DNA of 64,000 bases from Helicobacter pylori (GCA_008032955.1 CP032046.1:1302001-1366000); one strand, 5' to 3'. Counted from the stretch's first letter, positions 17,244 through 27,020 are shown. A program made the numbers and translations. The notes: generated by a model not told the origin, from the letters alone.

Positions 17244-20153
17244 ATGAAAATCAAATTCAAACGATTGGATTATCAAGAAAAATGCTTGAATCAAATTTTA
17301 GGGGTGTTTAAGGGGATTTATTTGAGAGAGCCAAAAAATGACGCTCAAAGGATTTCTAACCCTGTTTTTGAAATAGGGGAACTCAAAGATCTTTTATTAG
17401 AAAATATCCAAAACTTGCAATCAGAGCAAAAAATAACCCAGAAAAGCGTGGGGATTGACAAGTCGTTAAACTGCGATATTTTAATGGAAACAGGCACCGG
17501 GAAGACCTTTTGCTTTTTGGAATGCGTTTATGCCTTGCACCAAAACTACCATTTGTCAAAATTTATCGTTTTAGTGCCAAGCAACGCCATTAAATTAGGG
17601 GTTTTAAAGAGTGTTGAAATCACAAGAGAATTTTTTAAAAGCGAATATTCTAACACGCATTTAGAAAGCTATGAAAATGCAGAAAGATTCATTCTAGCGA
17701 GCAACCATAAATGCTGTGTGTTGGTGATGACTTTTTCTGCCTTTAATAAAGAGAAAAACACTATCAATCAATCATGCTTAGAAAACACGAATCTGTTCAA
17801 TGGCGCAAAAAGTTACATGCAAGCTTTAGCCAGTATCCGCCCTATCGTGATCTTAGACGAACCGCACCGATTTTTAGGCGATAAAACAAAAAAATATTTG
17901 GAACAATTAAACGCTTTAATCACGCTCAGGTTTGGGGCGACTTTTAAAGATGATTATCATAATTTGATTTACGCGCTAGACAGCAAAAAAGCGTTTGATA
18001 ATGGGCTAGTGAAAAGCATTAGCGTGGCGTCTGTGGGGGAGAGTGATGAGTATTTTTTAGAGCTTAAAGAGACTAACAAAAAACAAAATGAAGCGACGAT
18101 CAATTACACGAATTTAGAAAATAAAACTCAAAGCGTCAAAGTCAAAACGCATGATAATTTAGGCGCGCTAACTCATATCAGCGCTTTAGAAGATTACATT
18201 GTAGAAAACATCACTAAAAATGAGATTCGTTTTCTCAATGGCGTTAATTTGTTGCTGGATCAAAAAGAGCCTTTTTCTTATTTTGTAGAGGGCGAGCAAG
18301 AAGTGATGCTGAAAGAGGCGATAAAAAGCCATTTTGAAAGAGAAGAAGGGCTTTTTAAAAAGGGGATTAAAGCCTTGTGCATGGTGTTTATTAGCGGGGT
18401 GAATAGCTATTTAAGCGAAAATGAAAAGCCGGCTAAATTAGCCCTTTTGTTTGAAAAACTTTACCAACAAGAGCTTGAAGAAGTCTTAAAAAAGCCTTTA
18501 GACGAAAATTATAGAGCGTATTTAGAGCGCACCAAAGACGCTATTCAAAAAGTGCATGGAGGGTATTTCGCTAAAAGCAAGAAAGAGGGCGATGAAACTA
18601 AAACGATCGAACTCATTTTAAAAGAAAAGGAAAAATTGCTGAGTTTTGATTCCGATCTCAGGTTTATTTTTTCGCAATGGGCGTTGCGAGAGGGGTGGGA
18701 TAACCCTAACGTGATGACGATTTGCAAATTAGCCCCCAGCCATTCCAATATCACTAAATTGCAACAAATCGGTAGGGGGTTAAGGCTCGCTGTGAATGAT
18801 AAGGGCGAACGCATCACTAAAGAGCATGCGGATTTTGATTGTGTCAATGAATTAGTCGTGATCGTGCCGCAAGTGGAGGGGGATTTTGTGGGAGCGATCC
18901 AGCAAGAGATAAGCGAACACAGCTTGATCAAACAAGCATTCAGTGGGGGAGAGCTAGAAAAAAGCGGCATGGTTAAAAAAGGGTATTACGGGGCTTTATT
19001 TGAAAAGTTGGAGGGTTTGGGTTTTGGAGAAAGAACAGATGATGAAAACTTTAAACTCACCCTCAATCAAAACGAATTTTTAGAAAAAGCACCGGAACTA
19101 GAAAATTTAAAAGATGAAACATACTTGGATTTTGAAAAATTAAAAGATTTTTTAAAAAATCGTTTAATTGGCCATTTTAGAGTTAGGAACAAAAACGAGC
19201 GAAAAACTGAAAAAATCAAAATCAATAAAGAAAATTTTAAAAAATTTGAAACCTTATGGGCGGGTTTGAATCATCAAGCTAGGATCGCTTATGCCATTGA
19301 TAGCGAGAGTTTGATTGATGAGATTGTCAAAAAGATCAATGCTTCTTTTAAGGTCAGTTCAAAAAGCGTTTCGGTTACGATGCATAAAAAAGTAGAAACG
19401 ATGGGAAATAACGCCACAAAAAAGGAGTTTGAGCGAGAAAGCGCATGCGTGTGGAGTCTGCATGAATTTATCAGCGCCTTGTCTAATAAGGTGAAATTGA
19501 GTTTTAAAAGCGTGGCTAAAGTGTTAGAAAACATTGATGAAAACAAGTTTAATGAAATTAAAAAAAACAAACAAGAGGGTTTAAAGCGCTTAGAAGATCT
19601 GTTTTTGGAAATCATTTATCAAAATATTGAAGATAAAATTTTCTATCAAATGCGCGAAACGACGATTAAAAACAGAAAAAACGATGCGTTTTATGATGAA
19701 AAGGGAGAAATCAGAGAGTTTTTAGACGGGAGTTTGGGGGCGGATAAATATGAGATTAAAAATTCAAGCGTGCGAGAAAAATGTCTGTATGAAAATTTCA
19801 TGCAAGTGGATAGCGAGATTGAAAAAGACACGATTGAAGAATCTAACGACACCAAAATCATTGTTTTTGGCAAGCTCCCTAGGGTTAAAATCCCGATAGG
19901 GTTAAATCAAACTTATAGCCCTGATTTTGGGTATGTGGTTGAAAATAACGATAAAAAAGTGTTGTTAGTGGTAGAAACTAAGGGGGTTGATAAAAAAAGC
20001 GAATTACGCCCTGAAGAAGAGCGGAAAATTTCAACCGCTAAGAAATTTTTTGAAGCTTTAAAAAAGCAAGGCGTGAATATTGAATACCAAACCAAAATGG
20101 GAAAAGATCAATTAAGTGCATTGATTAATGAGGTTTTAAATCGTAAAGATTAG
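17244..20153 (+). CDS. res: Type III restriction enzyme subunit (Res)
   Basis: 969 residues. Res supplies the ATP-dependent DNA translocation and cleavage of the Mod-Res complex. Superfamily 2 helicase motifs are intact: METGTGKT (residues 81-88), DEPHRF (205-210), WALREGWDNPN and QIGRGLRL in the second RecA-like lobe. The C-terminal nuclease is PD-(D/E)xK: PD at 893-894 and ETK at 911-913. It starts 2 bp after mod. With res intact and mod ON, the cell should be both methylating and restricting. An ATPase gene follows after a 133-bp spacer holding a parS-like repeat. Confidence 0.93.
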   Translation: MKIKFKRLDYQEKCLNQILGVFKGIYLREPKNDAQRISNPVFEIGELKDLLLENIQNLQSEQKITQKSVGIDKSLNCDILMETGTGKTFCFLECVYALHQNYHLSKFIVLVPSNAIKLGVLKSVEITREFFKSEYSNTHLESYENAERFILASNHKCCVLVMTFSAFNKEKNTINQSCLENTNLFNGAKSYMQALASIRPIVILDEPHRFLGDKTKKYLEQLNALITLRFGATFKDDYHNLIYALDSKKAFDNGLVKSISVASVGESDEYFLELKETNKKQNEATINYTNLENKTQSVKVKTHDNLGALTHISALEDYIVENITKNEIRFLNGVNLLLDQKEPFSYFVEGEQEVMLKEAIKSHFEREEGLFKKGIKALCMVFISGVNSYLSENEKPAKLALLFEKLYQQELEEVLKKPLDENYRAYLERTKDAIQKVHGGYFAKSKKEGDETKTIELILKEKEKLLSFDSDLRFIFSQWALREGWDNPNVMTICKLAPSHSNITKLQQIGRGLRLAVNDKGERITKEHADFDCVNELVVIVPQVEGDFVGAIQQEISEHSLIKQAFSGGELEKSGMVKKGYYGALFEKLEGLGFGERTDDENFKLTLNQNEFLEKAPELENLKDETYLDFEKLKDFLKNRLIGHFRVRNKNERKTEKIKINKENFKKFETLWAGLNHQARIAYAIDSESLIDEIVKKINASFKVSSKSVSVTMHKKVETMGNNATKKEFERESACVWSLHEFISALSNKVKLSFKSVAKVLENIDENKFNEIKKNKQEGLKRLEDLFLEIIYQNIEDKIFYQMRETTIKNRKNDAFYDEKGEIREFLDGSLGADKYEIKNSSVREKCLYENFMQVDSEIEKDTIEESNDTKIIVFGKLPRVKIPIGLNQTYSPDFGYVVENNDKKVLLVVETKGVDKKSELRPEEERKISTAKKFFEALKKQGVNIEYQTKMGKDQLSALINEVLNRKD

Positions 20154-20167
20154 AGTTAATAAGCTCA

Positions 20168-20200
20168 ATTACTCTAATGTTTCACATGGAACAATTTCAA
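20168..20200. repeat. 33-bp direct repeat, left copy, containing parS-like site 2
   Basis: Matches 22450-22482 with two differences (both C/T). It contains TGTTTCACATGGAACA at 20178-20193, one mismatch from the ParB-parS consensus TGTTTCACGTGNAACA. The two copies bracket the ATPase gene exactly. Confidence 0.6.
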
Positions 20201-20286
20201 TTTGAATCAATTTAAACTTAATCTTTAAAAAGGTCTTATTGAAATGAATACGATAAGGTTTGATTAAATTTACTAAGGAGTAGTCA

Positions 20287-22428
20287 ATGGGGTTAAAAAT
20301 TATCAATATAGAGAATTGTTATGGGATAGGAAAGATACAAAAAACATCTTTAGATTTTTCAAAATCAAACAGCTATCTTTTATATGCTCAAAATGGGGTT
20401 TTTAAAACTTCATTTGCAAAAAGCCTGACCGATTTGATAAATAACGAAATGCCAAAAGATAATTTTTATCCTAATCGTAAAAGTAAAATAGAGATTGAAT
20501 TTAATGGTGAGAAAATATTAAAAGAAAATGTTGCTGTTTTTCATTCTTATGATGAAGAATTTAGCTCTGAAGACAGCGTTACAACTTTTATGGCAAAATC
20601 AGAACTCAAACAACTATATGATAATATTCTTTCAGAATTAGAAAAAGAAAAGAAGGCACTTTTAAAAAGTCTTAAAAGCGGTTTTAATTATGAAAAAGAA
20701 ATTGAAACCATTAAAAATAAAAATTTTTATGAAATTTTAGATAATCATTTGACCGAAATAGAAAACAGCGAAGAACACTATTCTTTTAAATATCATGATA
20801 TATTTGATAAATCAGAAAAAGTGAAAGACTTTGTCAATAAGAATCGTGATTTGATTGAGCAATATTTTAATAAATATCAAGAGTTATTGTCTCAATCTAA
20901 GATTTTTAAACATATGAATAGTGGGGATTTTGGAACAAACCATGCTGATGATCTTAAAAAAGCTCTAGAAAATAACAGGTTTTTTAAAGCTAACCATAGT
21001 TTGAAAATTGCTGGAGAGGAAATTACGAATTATCAAAAATTGTCAGATATTTTTGAAAATGAAAAAAATAGAATTGTCAATGATGAGAAGCTTAAAGAGA
21101 GCTTTGATAAGATTGAAAAAGTCATAAATGCTAATAAGGAACTTAAAGCCTTTAAAGATGCTATCAGTAAGGATAATACATTATTGACAGAACTTTTAGA
21201 TTATGATTCTTTTAGAAAAAAGGTGTTGTTTAGCTATCTTAAACAAGTTATTCAAAATGTTAAAAGTTTGGTTAATCTTTATAGAGAGAAAAAGCCTAAA
21301 ATAGAAGAAATTATAAAACAGGCTAACAAAGACCAGAAAGAATGGGAATCTGTCATTGAAATTTTTAATCAAAGATTTCTTGTTCCCTTTAAAGTGGAGC
21401 TTCAAAATCAAAAAGATATTTTATTGAATAAAGACACCGCGCAATTTAGATTTATATTTTCTGATGACAATCAGGATATGAATGTTCAAAAAGAAGATTT
21501 GCAAAAACATTTAAGCGGAGGAGAAAAGAGAGCGTTATATATCTTACAAATCTTGTTTGAAATTGAGGCTAGAAAAAGAAGCGACGAAGTCCAACTCTTA
21601 GTTTTTGATGATATTTCAGACTCTTTTGATTATAGAAATAAGTATGCAATTATTGAGTATCTTAAGGATTTGCAAGAATGCAGACAATTTAAATTGCTTG
21701 TGATGACACATAATTTTGATTTTTATCGCACCCTAGAAAGCCGTTTGAGTATTCCTAGAGAACAGATTAAAATGATCCGCAAAAATGATGCTAGAGAAAT
21801 AATTTTTGAAAATGGTGGGTATTTGAAGAGTTTTATTAAATATATTAGAGACTCAGAAAAAGATAAAGACTTTTTCACACTGATACCTTTTGTGAGAAAT
21901 TTAATTGAATACACAAACTTTCAAGCAGACAAAGACAACAATTATATAAAACTTACAAGTTGCTTACACATGAAAGAAGATACAAAAAATATTCAAATTC
22001 AAGAAATTTCAAAGATTTTTGACAGCGTCTTTGGCACAGAGCGAAAAAAGAAAAAAATTGAAGAAGATAACTCAAAATTATATTTTCAAGCAATTTATGA
22101 TATTGCAGAAGAAATTTATAACGATAAAAATCGTAATCATATTGAACTACAAAATAAGATTATTCTTTCAATGGCGATCAGATTAAAAGCTGAAGAATGG
22201 ATGTTAAATAAACTAAATCAAGAATTCGAATCGATGAACAATCAAACAAGGGAGTTATATGATGTCACTAAAAAAGAACTATCTGATGATGAAAAAAGGG
22301 TTATACAAAAGGTTTTAATGATTACTCCTGAAAATATTCACATTAACTCTTTCATGTTTGAACCCATTTTAGACACACCCCTTGATCATTTATATACATG
22401 TTTTGAGGAAGTCAAAAATTTAAATTAA
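20287..22428 (+). CDS. ABC/SMC-type AAA ATPase, putative anti-phage effector
   Basis: 713 residues, unannotated family to me by name. It has a family-style P-loop YAQNGVFKTS (residues 33-42, Phe where the second Gly usually stands), a long coiled-coil middle (about 110-370), the ABC signature LSGGEKRA (409-416), Walker B LLVFDDISDSFD (about 437-448) and a switch His (MTHNFDF). This order resembles AAA_13/RloC/PrrC-type proteins. The C-terminal 200 residues include RNLIE (537-541) and a His at 561; an R-x3-E plus His pattern is reminiscent of the anticodon-nuclease triad, but that is only a hypothesis. The ribosome site is AAGGAG. Composition is very AT-rich, and the gene is bracketed by 33-bp repeats between two R-M systems. 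Confidence 0.65.
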   Translation: MGLKIINIENCYGIGKIQKTSLDFSKSNSYLLYAQNGVFKTSFAKSLTDLINNEMPKDNFYPNRKSKIEIEFNGEKILKENVAVFHSYDEEFSSEDSVTTFMAKSELKQLYDNILSELEKEKKALLKSLKSGFNYEKEIETIKNKNFYEILDNHLTEIENSEEHYSFKYHDIFDKSEKVKDFVNKNRDLIEQYFNKYQELLSQSKIFKHMNSGDFGTNHADDLKKALENNRFFKANHSLKIAGEEITNYQKLSDIFENEKNRIVNDEKLKESFDKIEKVINANKELKAFKDAISKDNTLLTELLDYDSFRKKVLFSYLKQVIQNVKSLVNLYREKKPKIEEIIKQANKDQKEWESVIEIFNQRFLVPFKVELQNQKDILLNKDTAQFRFIFSDDNQDMNVQKEDLQKHLSGGEKRALYILQILFEIEARKRSDEVQLLVFDDISDSFDYRNKYAIIEYLKDLQECRQFKLLVMTHNFDFYRTLESRLSIPREQIKMIRKNDAREIIFENGGYLKSFIKYIRDSEKDKDFFTLIPFVRNLIEYTNFQADKDNNYIKLTSCLHMKEDTKNIQIQEISKIFDSVFGTERKKKKIEEDNSKLYFQAIYDIAEEIYNDKNRNHIELQNKIILSMAIRLKAEEWMLNKLNQEFESMNNQTRELYDVTKKELSDDEKRVIQKVLMITPENIHINSFMFEPILDTPLDHLYTCFEEVKNLN

Positions 22429-22449
22429 ACAAGGATTATCAACAAACTG

Positions 22450-22482
22450 ATTACTTTAATGTTTCACATGGAACAATTTTAA
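22450..22482. repeat. 33-bp direct repeat, right copy, containing parS-like site 3
   Basis: Second copy of the repeat at 20168-20200; the 16-mer TGTTTCACATGGAACA is at 22460-22475. Confidence 0.6.
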
Positions 22483-22519
22483 AGAAAAGCGTTTTATTTA
22501 AAATTCATTGCGCTTTTGT

Positions 22520-22525
22520 TATAAT
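22520..22525 (+). promoter_or_regulatory. Extended -10 promoter of the type IIG R-M gene
   Basis: TGTTATAAT (TG one base upstream of TATAAT) 29 bp before the start at 22554. Confidence 0.5.
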
Positions 22526-22553
22526 CGTTTTTATCCCATTTCAAAGGCGTTTT

Positions 22554-25500
22554 ATGATGAGTTTCGCTCGCATCCCGCTCAAAGATTTTATTAAAAAACA
22601 CAATCCCCAAGAACCCAAAAAGGAAACTATAGAAGATTTTGAAAAAGAAATAAACAGCTTATTAGAAAACGCAAAAAGACGAGATGATGAAGAATTTCAA
22701 AAAAATGAAATTAATAAGTTTTTAAAAAACACTTATGGCTATCGCTGCAACACCCATAAAAAAGTGGATAGCGCGATCTATGTGGATGGGGAAGTTTGGG
22801 TGCTTATTGAAGTCAAAGCTCTAAATAAAAAGACAGAATTCCCTAAAAACAAAGAAAACCCACTCAGTAAGGCCTTTTGTCAAATGGTTTTGTATTTTTT
22901 AGAAGAGAGAGAAAAAGAAAAAAACAATTCCCTAAAACACACCATTATTTGCAATGCGCATGAATTTTTTCTCTTTGATTGTAAGGATTTGCTTTTTTTA
23001 AAAGAAGATCAACGCATCAAAAAATTCTATAAAAATTACGCTCAAAAAGAAGGCACAGACTCTTCAAAACCAAAATTTTACGAAGATTTAGAACAATATT
23101 TGAAAGAAGATTTTCAAGGCAAACTCCCTTATACTTACTTTAATTTAAACGATGATTTTAAAGAACTTCCTTTGATTTATCAAGTTTTAAGCCAAGAAGT
23201 CCTTTTAAAACAAAAGAAAACCCTTGACGCTAACACGCTTAACAAAGATTTTTATGAAGAATTGCTCTACATTTTAGGGTTAGAAGAGCAAAATGAAAAA
23301 GGGAAAATTTTAATCAAGCCCAGCCGCACCCAAAACTCCCTAAGCGCTGCTTTAAAAAAGAAATACGAAAATTTAGACGATGAAGAAGTCATGGCGTTGC
23401 TCATCGCTTGGAATAACAGAATCTTGTTTTTACGGCTTTTAGAAAGCCTTTTAATTTCTTTCAATCATTTTGAAAAACCTTTCTTAACCACAGAAAACTT
23501 TAAAGATTTCAAGGCCCTAAACACCCTCTTTTTTGAAGTTTTAGCCAAGAAAAATAACGAGTGTTCCTTAGAAAAAGAGATTTCAGGAAAAATCCCTTAT
23601 TTGAATTCCAGTTTGTTTGATAAAACGCCTTTAGAATTAAAGGGGCATGAAATCAAATCGCTCAATAACGAGCCTTTAGAGATTTACCCTAAATCCGATC
23701 TTAAAAAACATGAAAAATACCAAAAAGAAAAAGCTTTGCCCTTGCTGGAATACCTTTTTGCATTTTTGCATCTTTATAAATTCACCACCACCCCTGAAGA
23801 CATTAAAGATAATAAGGATACCAGCGAAAGCCATTTGATTAACCCTAGCGTTTTAGGGCTTGTTTTTGAAAAACTCAACGGCTATAAAGAGGGGAGCTTT
23901 TATACCCCAAGCTTTATCACAAGCTACATGTGTAAAGAGAGTATCACGTCCATCGTGTTGGATAAATTCAATCAAAAATATAATATAGAATGTGAAGATT
24001 TAGAAGAATTAAAAAATTACCTCACAAGCTATAAAAAGGATAAACGCAAAGAATACTTGCAACTCCTTCTCACTTTACGCATTTGCGATCCGGCGGTGGG
24101 GAGCGGGCATTTCTTGGTTTCTGCGCTCAATGAAATGGTGTGGATTGCTTATGAGCTAGGGCTTATTGCTTCCTTGTATCGCCACTCTCTCAGATTAGAA
24201 AACGATGAAATCATCATTCAGAACATGCAAACGGGTGAAATCTTTAACTACACCAAAGCGCATAGCGAAAACGACCCCCACCACCACATCCAAAAAGAAC
24301 TTTTTGAACTTAAAAAATCCATCATTGAAAACTGCCTTTTTGGCGTGGATATTAACCCCAATTCTTGCGAAATCACCAAGCTTAGGCTATGGATAGAGCT
24401 TTTAAAATACAGCTATTATATTTTTGAAGAGGGCAAAAACACTAACGCGCTTGAAACCCTCCCCAACATTGATATTAACATTAAGTGCGGTAACAGCTTG
24501 ATCTCACGCTTTAGCTTGCATGACGATCTTAAAAAGATCCCCAACATCAAGAAAAAAATCCAAGAATACAAAGATTTAGTCGCTCAATACAAAGACCCAA
24601 ACCCTCTCTTTCCTTTAAATAAAACAGATCTCACCAACAAAATCCAAGACCTAAAAACAACTTTTTCCCTAGAGCTCAAAGACTCTAAAACCAAAGCAGA
24701 GCTTGAAAAGGCTATTGAAAAACACATCAAAAAATACAATTTCTTTGCTCTAGATGATAAGAGTTTGCTAGATGGGTTAAATTACTTTATCCCAAGCCTT
24801 TTTGGCGTGCTCAAACTAAGCCCTAAAGAAGAGGAAGAGGCTTTTGCGTCTTATGGGCGTATTAGAGCTTTAAGAAAAAAGCTTGATGATGCCTTAAGTG
24901 GTAGAGAGTATCAAAATGCGTTTGAATGGCGCTTTGAATTCCCTGAAGTGTTGAACGATGAGGGGGATTTTTTAGGCTTTGATTGCATCATTGGGAATCC
25001 GCCTTACATCCGCCAAGAACAAATCAAAGACATAAAGCCTTTATTAGAAAAGCAATACCCAGATTTCTACAACAGCACCGCTGACATTTACACCTACTTT
25101 TTTGCCCTATCTTACCACCTTTTAAAAGAAAAGGGGTTTAACGCTTTCATCACTTCCAACAAATACGCGCGAGCCAAATACGGCGCTAAATTAAGAGGAT
25201 TGCTGCTCAAAAAAACCACCATTGTTAGCTACATGGAATTAAACGCCTTAAAAGTCTTTGAGAGCGCCACCGTGGATACCAGTATTACGAGTTTCATCAA
25301 ACAATCGCCCCCTAAAGAGAGCCGCTTTAATTATTGCAAACCCACCCCAAACGATAAAAACGATTTGAAAAGCGCCCACTCTTTGCCCATGAGGCAAAAC
25401 GCGCTTTCAACAGAAAGCTTTATTTTTGCCAACGCCACGCTTTTAGACTTAAGGGACAAAATAGAGAGTGTCGGCACCCCGCTTAAAGACTGGGGTATTC

Positions 25501-26288
25501 AAATCAATTATGGGATAAAAACCGGCGCTAACGAAGCCTTTATCATTACCACTGAAAAAAGAGAAGAGATTTTGAACGCTTGCAAGACGCAAGAAGAAAG
25601 AAAGCGCACAGAAACGCTCATCAAGCCTATTTTAAGAGGGAAAGACATTAAAAGGTATTCTTATGAGTGGGCGGGGGAGTGGGTTATTAACACCCATAAC
25701 GGCTACACTTCTAATCTCAAATCTAAAATCCCTCCCATTGATATAGAAAAATACCCCGCAATCAAAACGCATTTAAACTCTCATTACGACACTATTGCAA
25801 CACGATCCGATCAAGGAGACACCCCCTATCACTTAAGGAATTGCGCGTATTTAGAGGATTTTGAAAAAGAGAAAATTGTGTATCCTTGTATTATGGCTAA
25901 AGAGCCTTGTTTTGTTTATGAAGAAAAAGGATTTTATGCTCCAGCGCCTGCAAATATTATTACAGGCGATAAGATAGAAATCAAATATATCACAGCCTTA
26001 TTAAACTCTAAATGCATTTATTTTGCTATGCGTAAGTTTTATATGGGAGGAGGTATTGAGGGCGAGTTAAAAACAAATAATTTAGAAAAAATACCCATTC
26101 CTAAAATCACGCCACAAAACCAAGAATTAGCCGATAAAATCACCGATGGCGCGAAGCAAATCCTAGCGCTAAAAGAAAAAGACCCTAAAGCCAACACTCA
26201 AAGATTAGAAAAAGAAATTGACGCCTTAGTCTATCAGCTCTACCACCTCACCGATGAAGAAATCAAAATTATTGAAGACGGGCAGTGA
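22554..26288 (+). CDS. Type IIG restriction-modification fusion enzyme
   Basis: 1244 residues. One polypeptide carries endonuclease, methyltransferase and specificity. The N-terminal nuclease has an Asp-x-n-ExK site (DSAIYVDG followed by LIEVKAL, about residues 70-88). The gamma-class adenine methyltransferase has SAM motif DPAVGSGHF (from residue 512), motif X-like GSFYTPSFITSYM upstream, and IIGNPPY (catalytic NPPY at 815-818). The last third (about 950-1240) is the target-recognition domain with a C-terminal helical repeat. The gene occupies the HP1517 position. It is uninterrupted, so probably active. The downstream membrane-protein gene starts at the next base. Confidence 0.9.
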   Translation: MMSFARIPLKDFIKKHNPQEPKKETIEDFEKEINSLLENAKRRDDEEFQKNEINKFLKNTYGYRCNTHKKVDSAIYVDGEVWVLIEVKALNKKTEFPKNKENPLSKAFCQMVLYFLEEREKEKNNSLKHTIICNAHEFFLFDCKDLLFLKEDQRIKKFYKNYAQKEGTDSSKPKFYEDLEQYLKEDFQGKLPYTYFNLNDDFKELPLIYQVLSQEVLLKQKKTLDANTLNKDFYEELLYILGLEEQNEKGKILIKPSRTQNSLSAALKKKYENLDDEEVMALLIAWNNRILFLRLLESLLISFNHFEKPFLTTENFKDFKALNTLFFEVLAKKNNECSLEKEISGKIPYLNSSLFDKTPLELKGHEIKSLNNEPLEIYPKSDLKKHEKYQKEKALPLLEYLFAFLHLYKFTTTPEDIKDNKDTSESHLINPSVLGLVFEKLNGYKEGSFYTPSFITSYMCKESITSIVLDKFNQKYNIECEDLEELKNYLTSYKKDKRKEYLQLLLTLRICDPAVGSGHFLVSALNEMVWIAYELGLIASLYRHSLRLENDEIIIQNMQTGEIFNYTKAHSENDPHHHIQKELFELKKSIIENCLFGVDINPNSCEITKLRLWIELLKYSYYIFEEGKNTNALETLPNIDINIKCGNSLISRFSLHDDLKKIPNIKKKIQEYKDLVAQYKDPNPLFPLNKTDLTNKIQDLKTTFSLELKDSKTKAELEKAIEKHIKKYNFFALDDKSLLDGLNYFIPSLFGVLKLSPKEEEEAFASYGRIRALRKKLDDALSGREYQNAFEWRFEFPEVLNDEGDFLGFDCIIGNPPYIRQEQIKDIKPLLEKQYPDFYNSTADIYTYFFALSYHLLKEKGFNAFITSNKYARAKYGAKLRGLLLKKTTIVSYMELNALKVFESATVDTSITSFIKQSPPKESRFNYCKPTPNDKNDLKSAHSLPMRQNALSTESFIFANATLLDLRDKIESVGTPLKDWGIQINYGIKTGANEAFIITTEKREEILNACKTQEERKRTETLIKPILRGKDIKRYSYEWAGEWVINTHNGYTSNLKSKIPPIDIEKYPAIKTHLNSHYDTIATRSDQGDTPYHLRNCAYLEDFEKEKIVYPCIMAKEPCFVYEEKGFYAPAPANIITGDKIEIKYITALLNSKCIYFAMRKFYMGGGIEGELKTNNLEKIPIPKITPQNQELADKITDGAKQILALKEKDPKANTQRLEKEIDALVYQLYHLTDEEIKIIEDGQ

Positions 26289-26818
26289 ATGGAAAAGTTA
26301 TTTGAAAAGATATTGCATGAAATGAGATCAAGAATTTCTTTTCTGCTTGCTTTTGTCGTTTCGCTTATTGTTTTTATTGTAAATCCAAAAGGGGTTTTTC
26401 ACTTTATTTTTGAGTCTATTTTCCAATACACCCAAAACAAAATCCTTTCTTTTTCTCTTTCTTTTTTCTTTATTTTCTTTTTCTTTTACGCTATTTTTCT
26501 TATTTTTTATCAAATATTTCTTTGGTATAGGGTTAAAAAATACGAACAAAATGAAAGAGATAAAATAGATAAAAAACTGCTCATCAAATTCATCAATTCC
26601 CTAATGAGATAAAAAAAGAACTTTATGAATGTTATTCTAAAAAACAAAATAAAATTCCTAGAACGAAAGAACTTGATAATTTGATAGGTCATCTTAGTTT
26701 GAGGGATTTTTTTGAACCGACAGAAAGTGATTATATTGTCAAACCGGATGTTTTAAGGGCTATAAAAAAATACCATAGAATTGCTTTTGAATCTATATAT
26801 TGGCAACAGAACAAATAA
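26289..26818 (+). pseudogene. Two-helix membrane protein resembling SieB, frameshifted
   Basis: The gene starts directly after the type IIG stop. The first frame (to 26612) gives two hydrophobic helices (about residues 16-32 and 54-80) and stops early. Shifting one base at the CCC of 26599-26601 continues a cytoplasmic domain (PNEIKKELYECYSKK..., ending FESIYWQQNK) to 26818, about 176 residues in all. Two transmembrane helices followed by a small domain beginning with an L-x-E-x-K-x-L helix recalls superinfection-exclusion protein SieB, but this rests on architecture, not a clear sequence match. The missing C could be a sequencing error or real inactivation. Confidence 0.5.
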
Positions 26819-26878
26819 AAAGCGATTGATCTTTGTCTAAGAAACACCCCCCTTTAAAAAAGGGGGACTCTTGAAAAA

Positions 26879-26966
26879 CTATCGTTTGATTTTTAATTCC
26901 AAACAAAACCCTAAAAAACTGATTTTTAGGTATAATGTTTGAGTATTTACTATGATTTTTTCTCAT
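26879..26966 (-). pseudogene. aapA: AapA-type toxin gene, frameshifted
   Basis: ATG at 26966 with a good AGGAG upstream. The frame begins MRKNHSKYS, matching the AapA N-terminus, but then leaves the family frame. The expected remainder, TLYLKISFLGF followed by CLELKIKR and a stop at 26879, is in another frame. The pattern fits loss of about five bases (two codons minus one) after the serine codon. The RNA signals (5' hairpin, minus-strand TAAAAT promoter at 27028-27033, antisense TATAAT) are all kept, so only the toxin is broken. It forms a tandem pair with the locus at 27165-27263. Confidence 0.7.
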
Positions 26967-27020
26967 AGAAGTCTCCTAGACAAACTTTACCCCCTAATCT
27001 CTAGCGAAAAATTAGGGGGT
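26943..27020 (+). ncRNA. isoA: IsoA-type antisense RNA (locus with frameshifted aapA)
   Basis: TATAAT at 26931-26936 inside the toxin gene predicts transcription from about 26943. The RNA would contain CTATGA/TCATAG around the toxin start and end at a perfect stem CCCCCTAAT/ATTAGGGGG (26990-26998 with 27011-27019). Ends are estimated. Confidence 0.55.

Noticed and set aside
20168..22482. 33-bp repeats as an insertion-sequence target duplication
   Set aside because: Too long for a target duplication, no transposase or terminal inverted repeats, and each copy contains a parS-like palindrome.
26990..27019. C5TAAT hairpin read simply as an intergenic terminator
   Set aside because: The same structure occurs with a promoter on each side in all aapA loci, so it is better explained as the toxin-leader/antisense-RNA hairpin.
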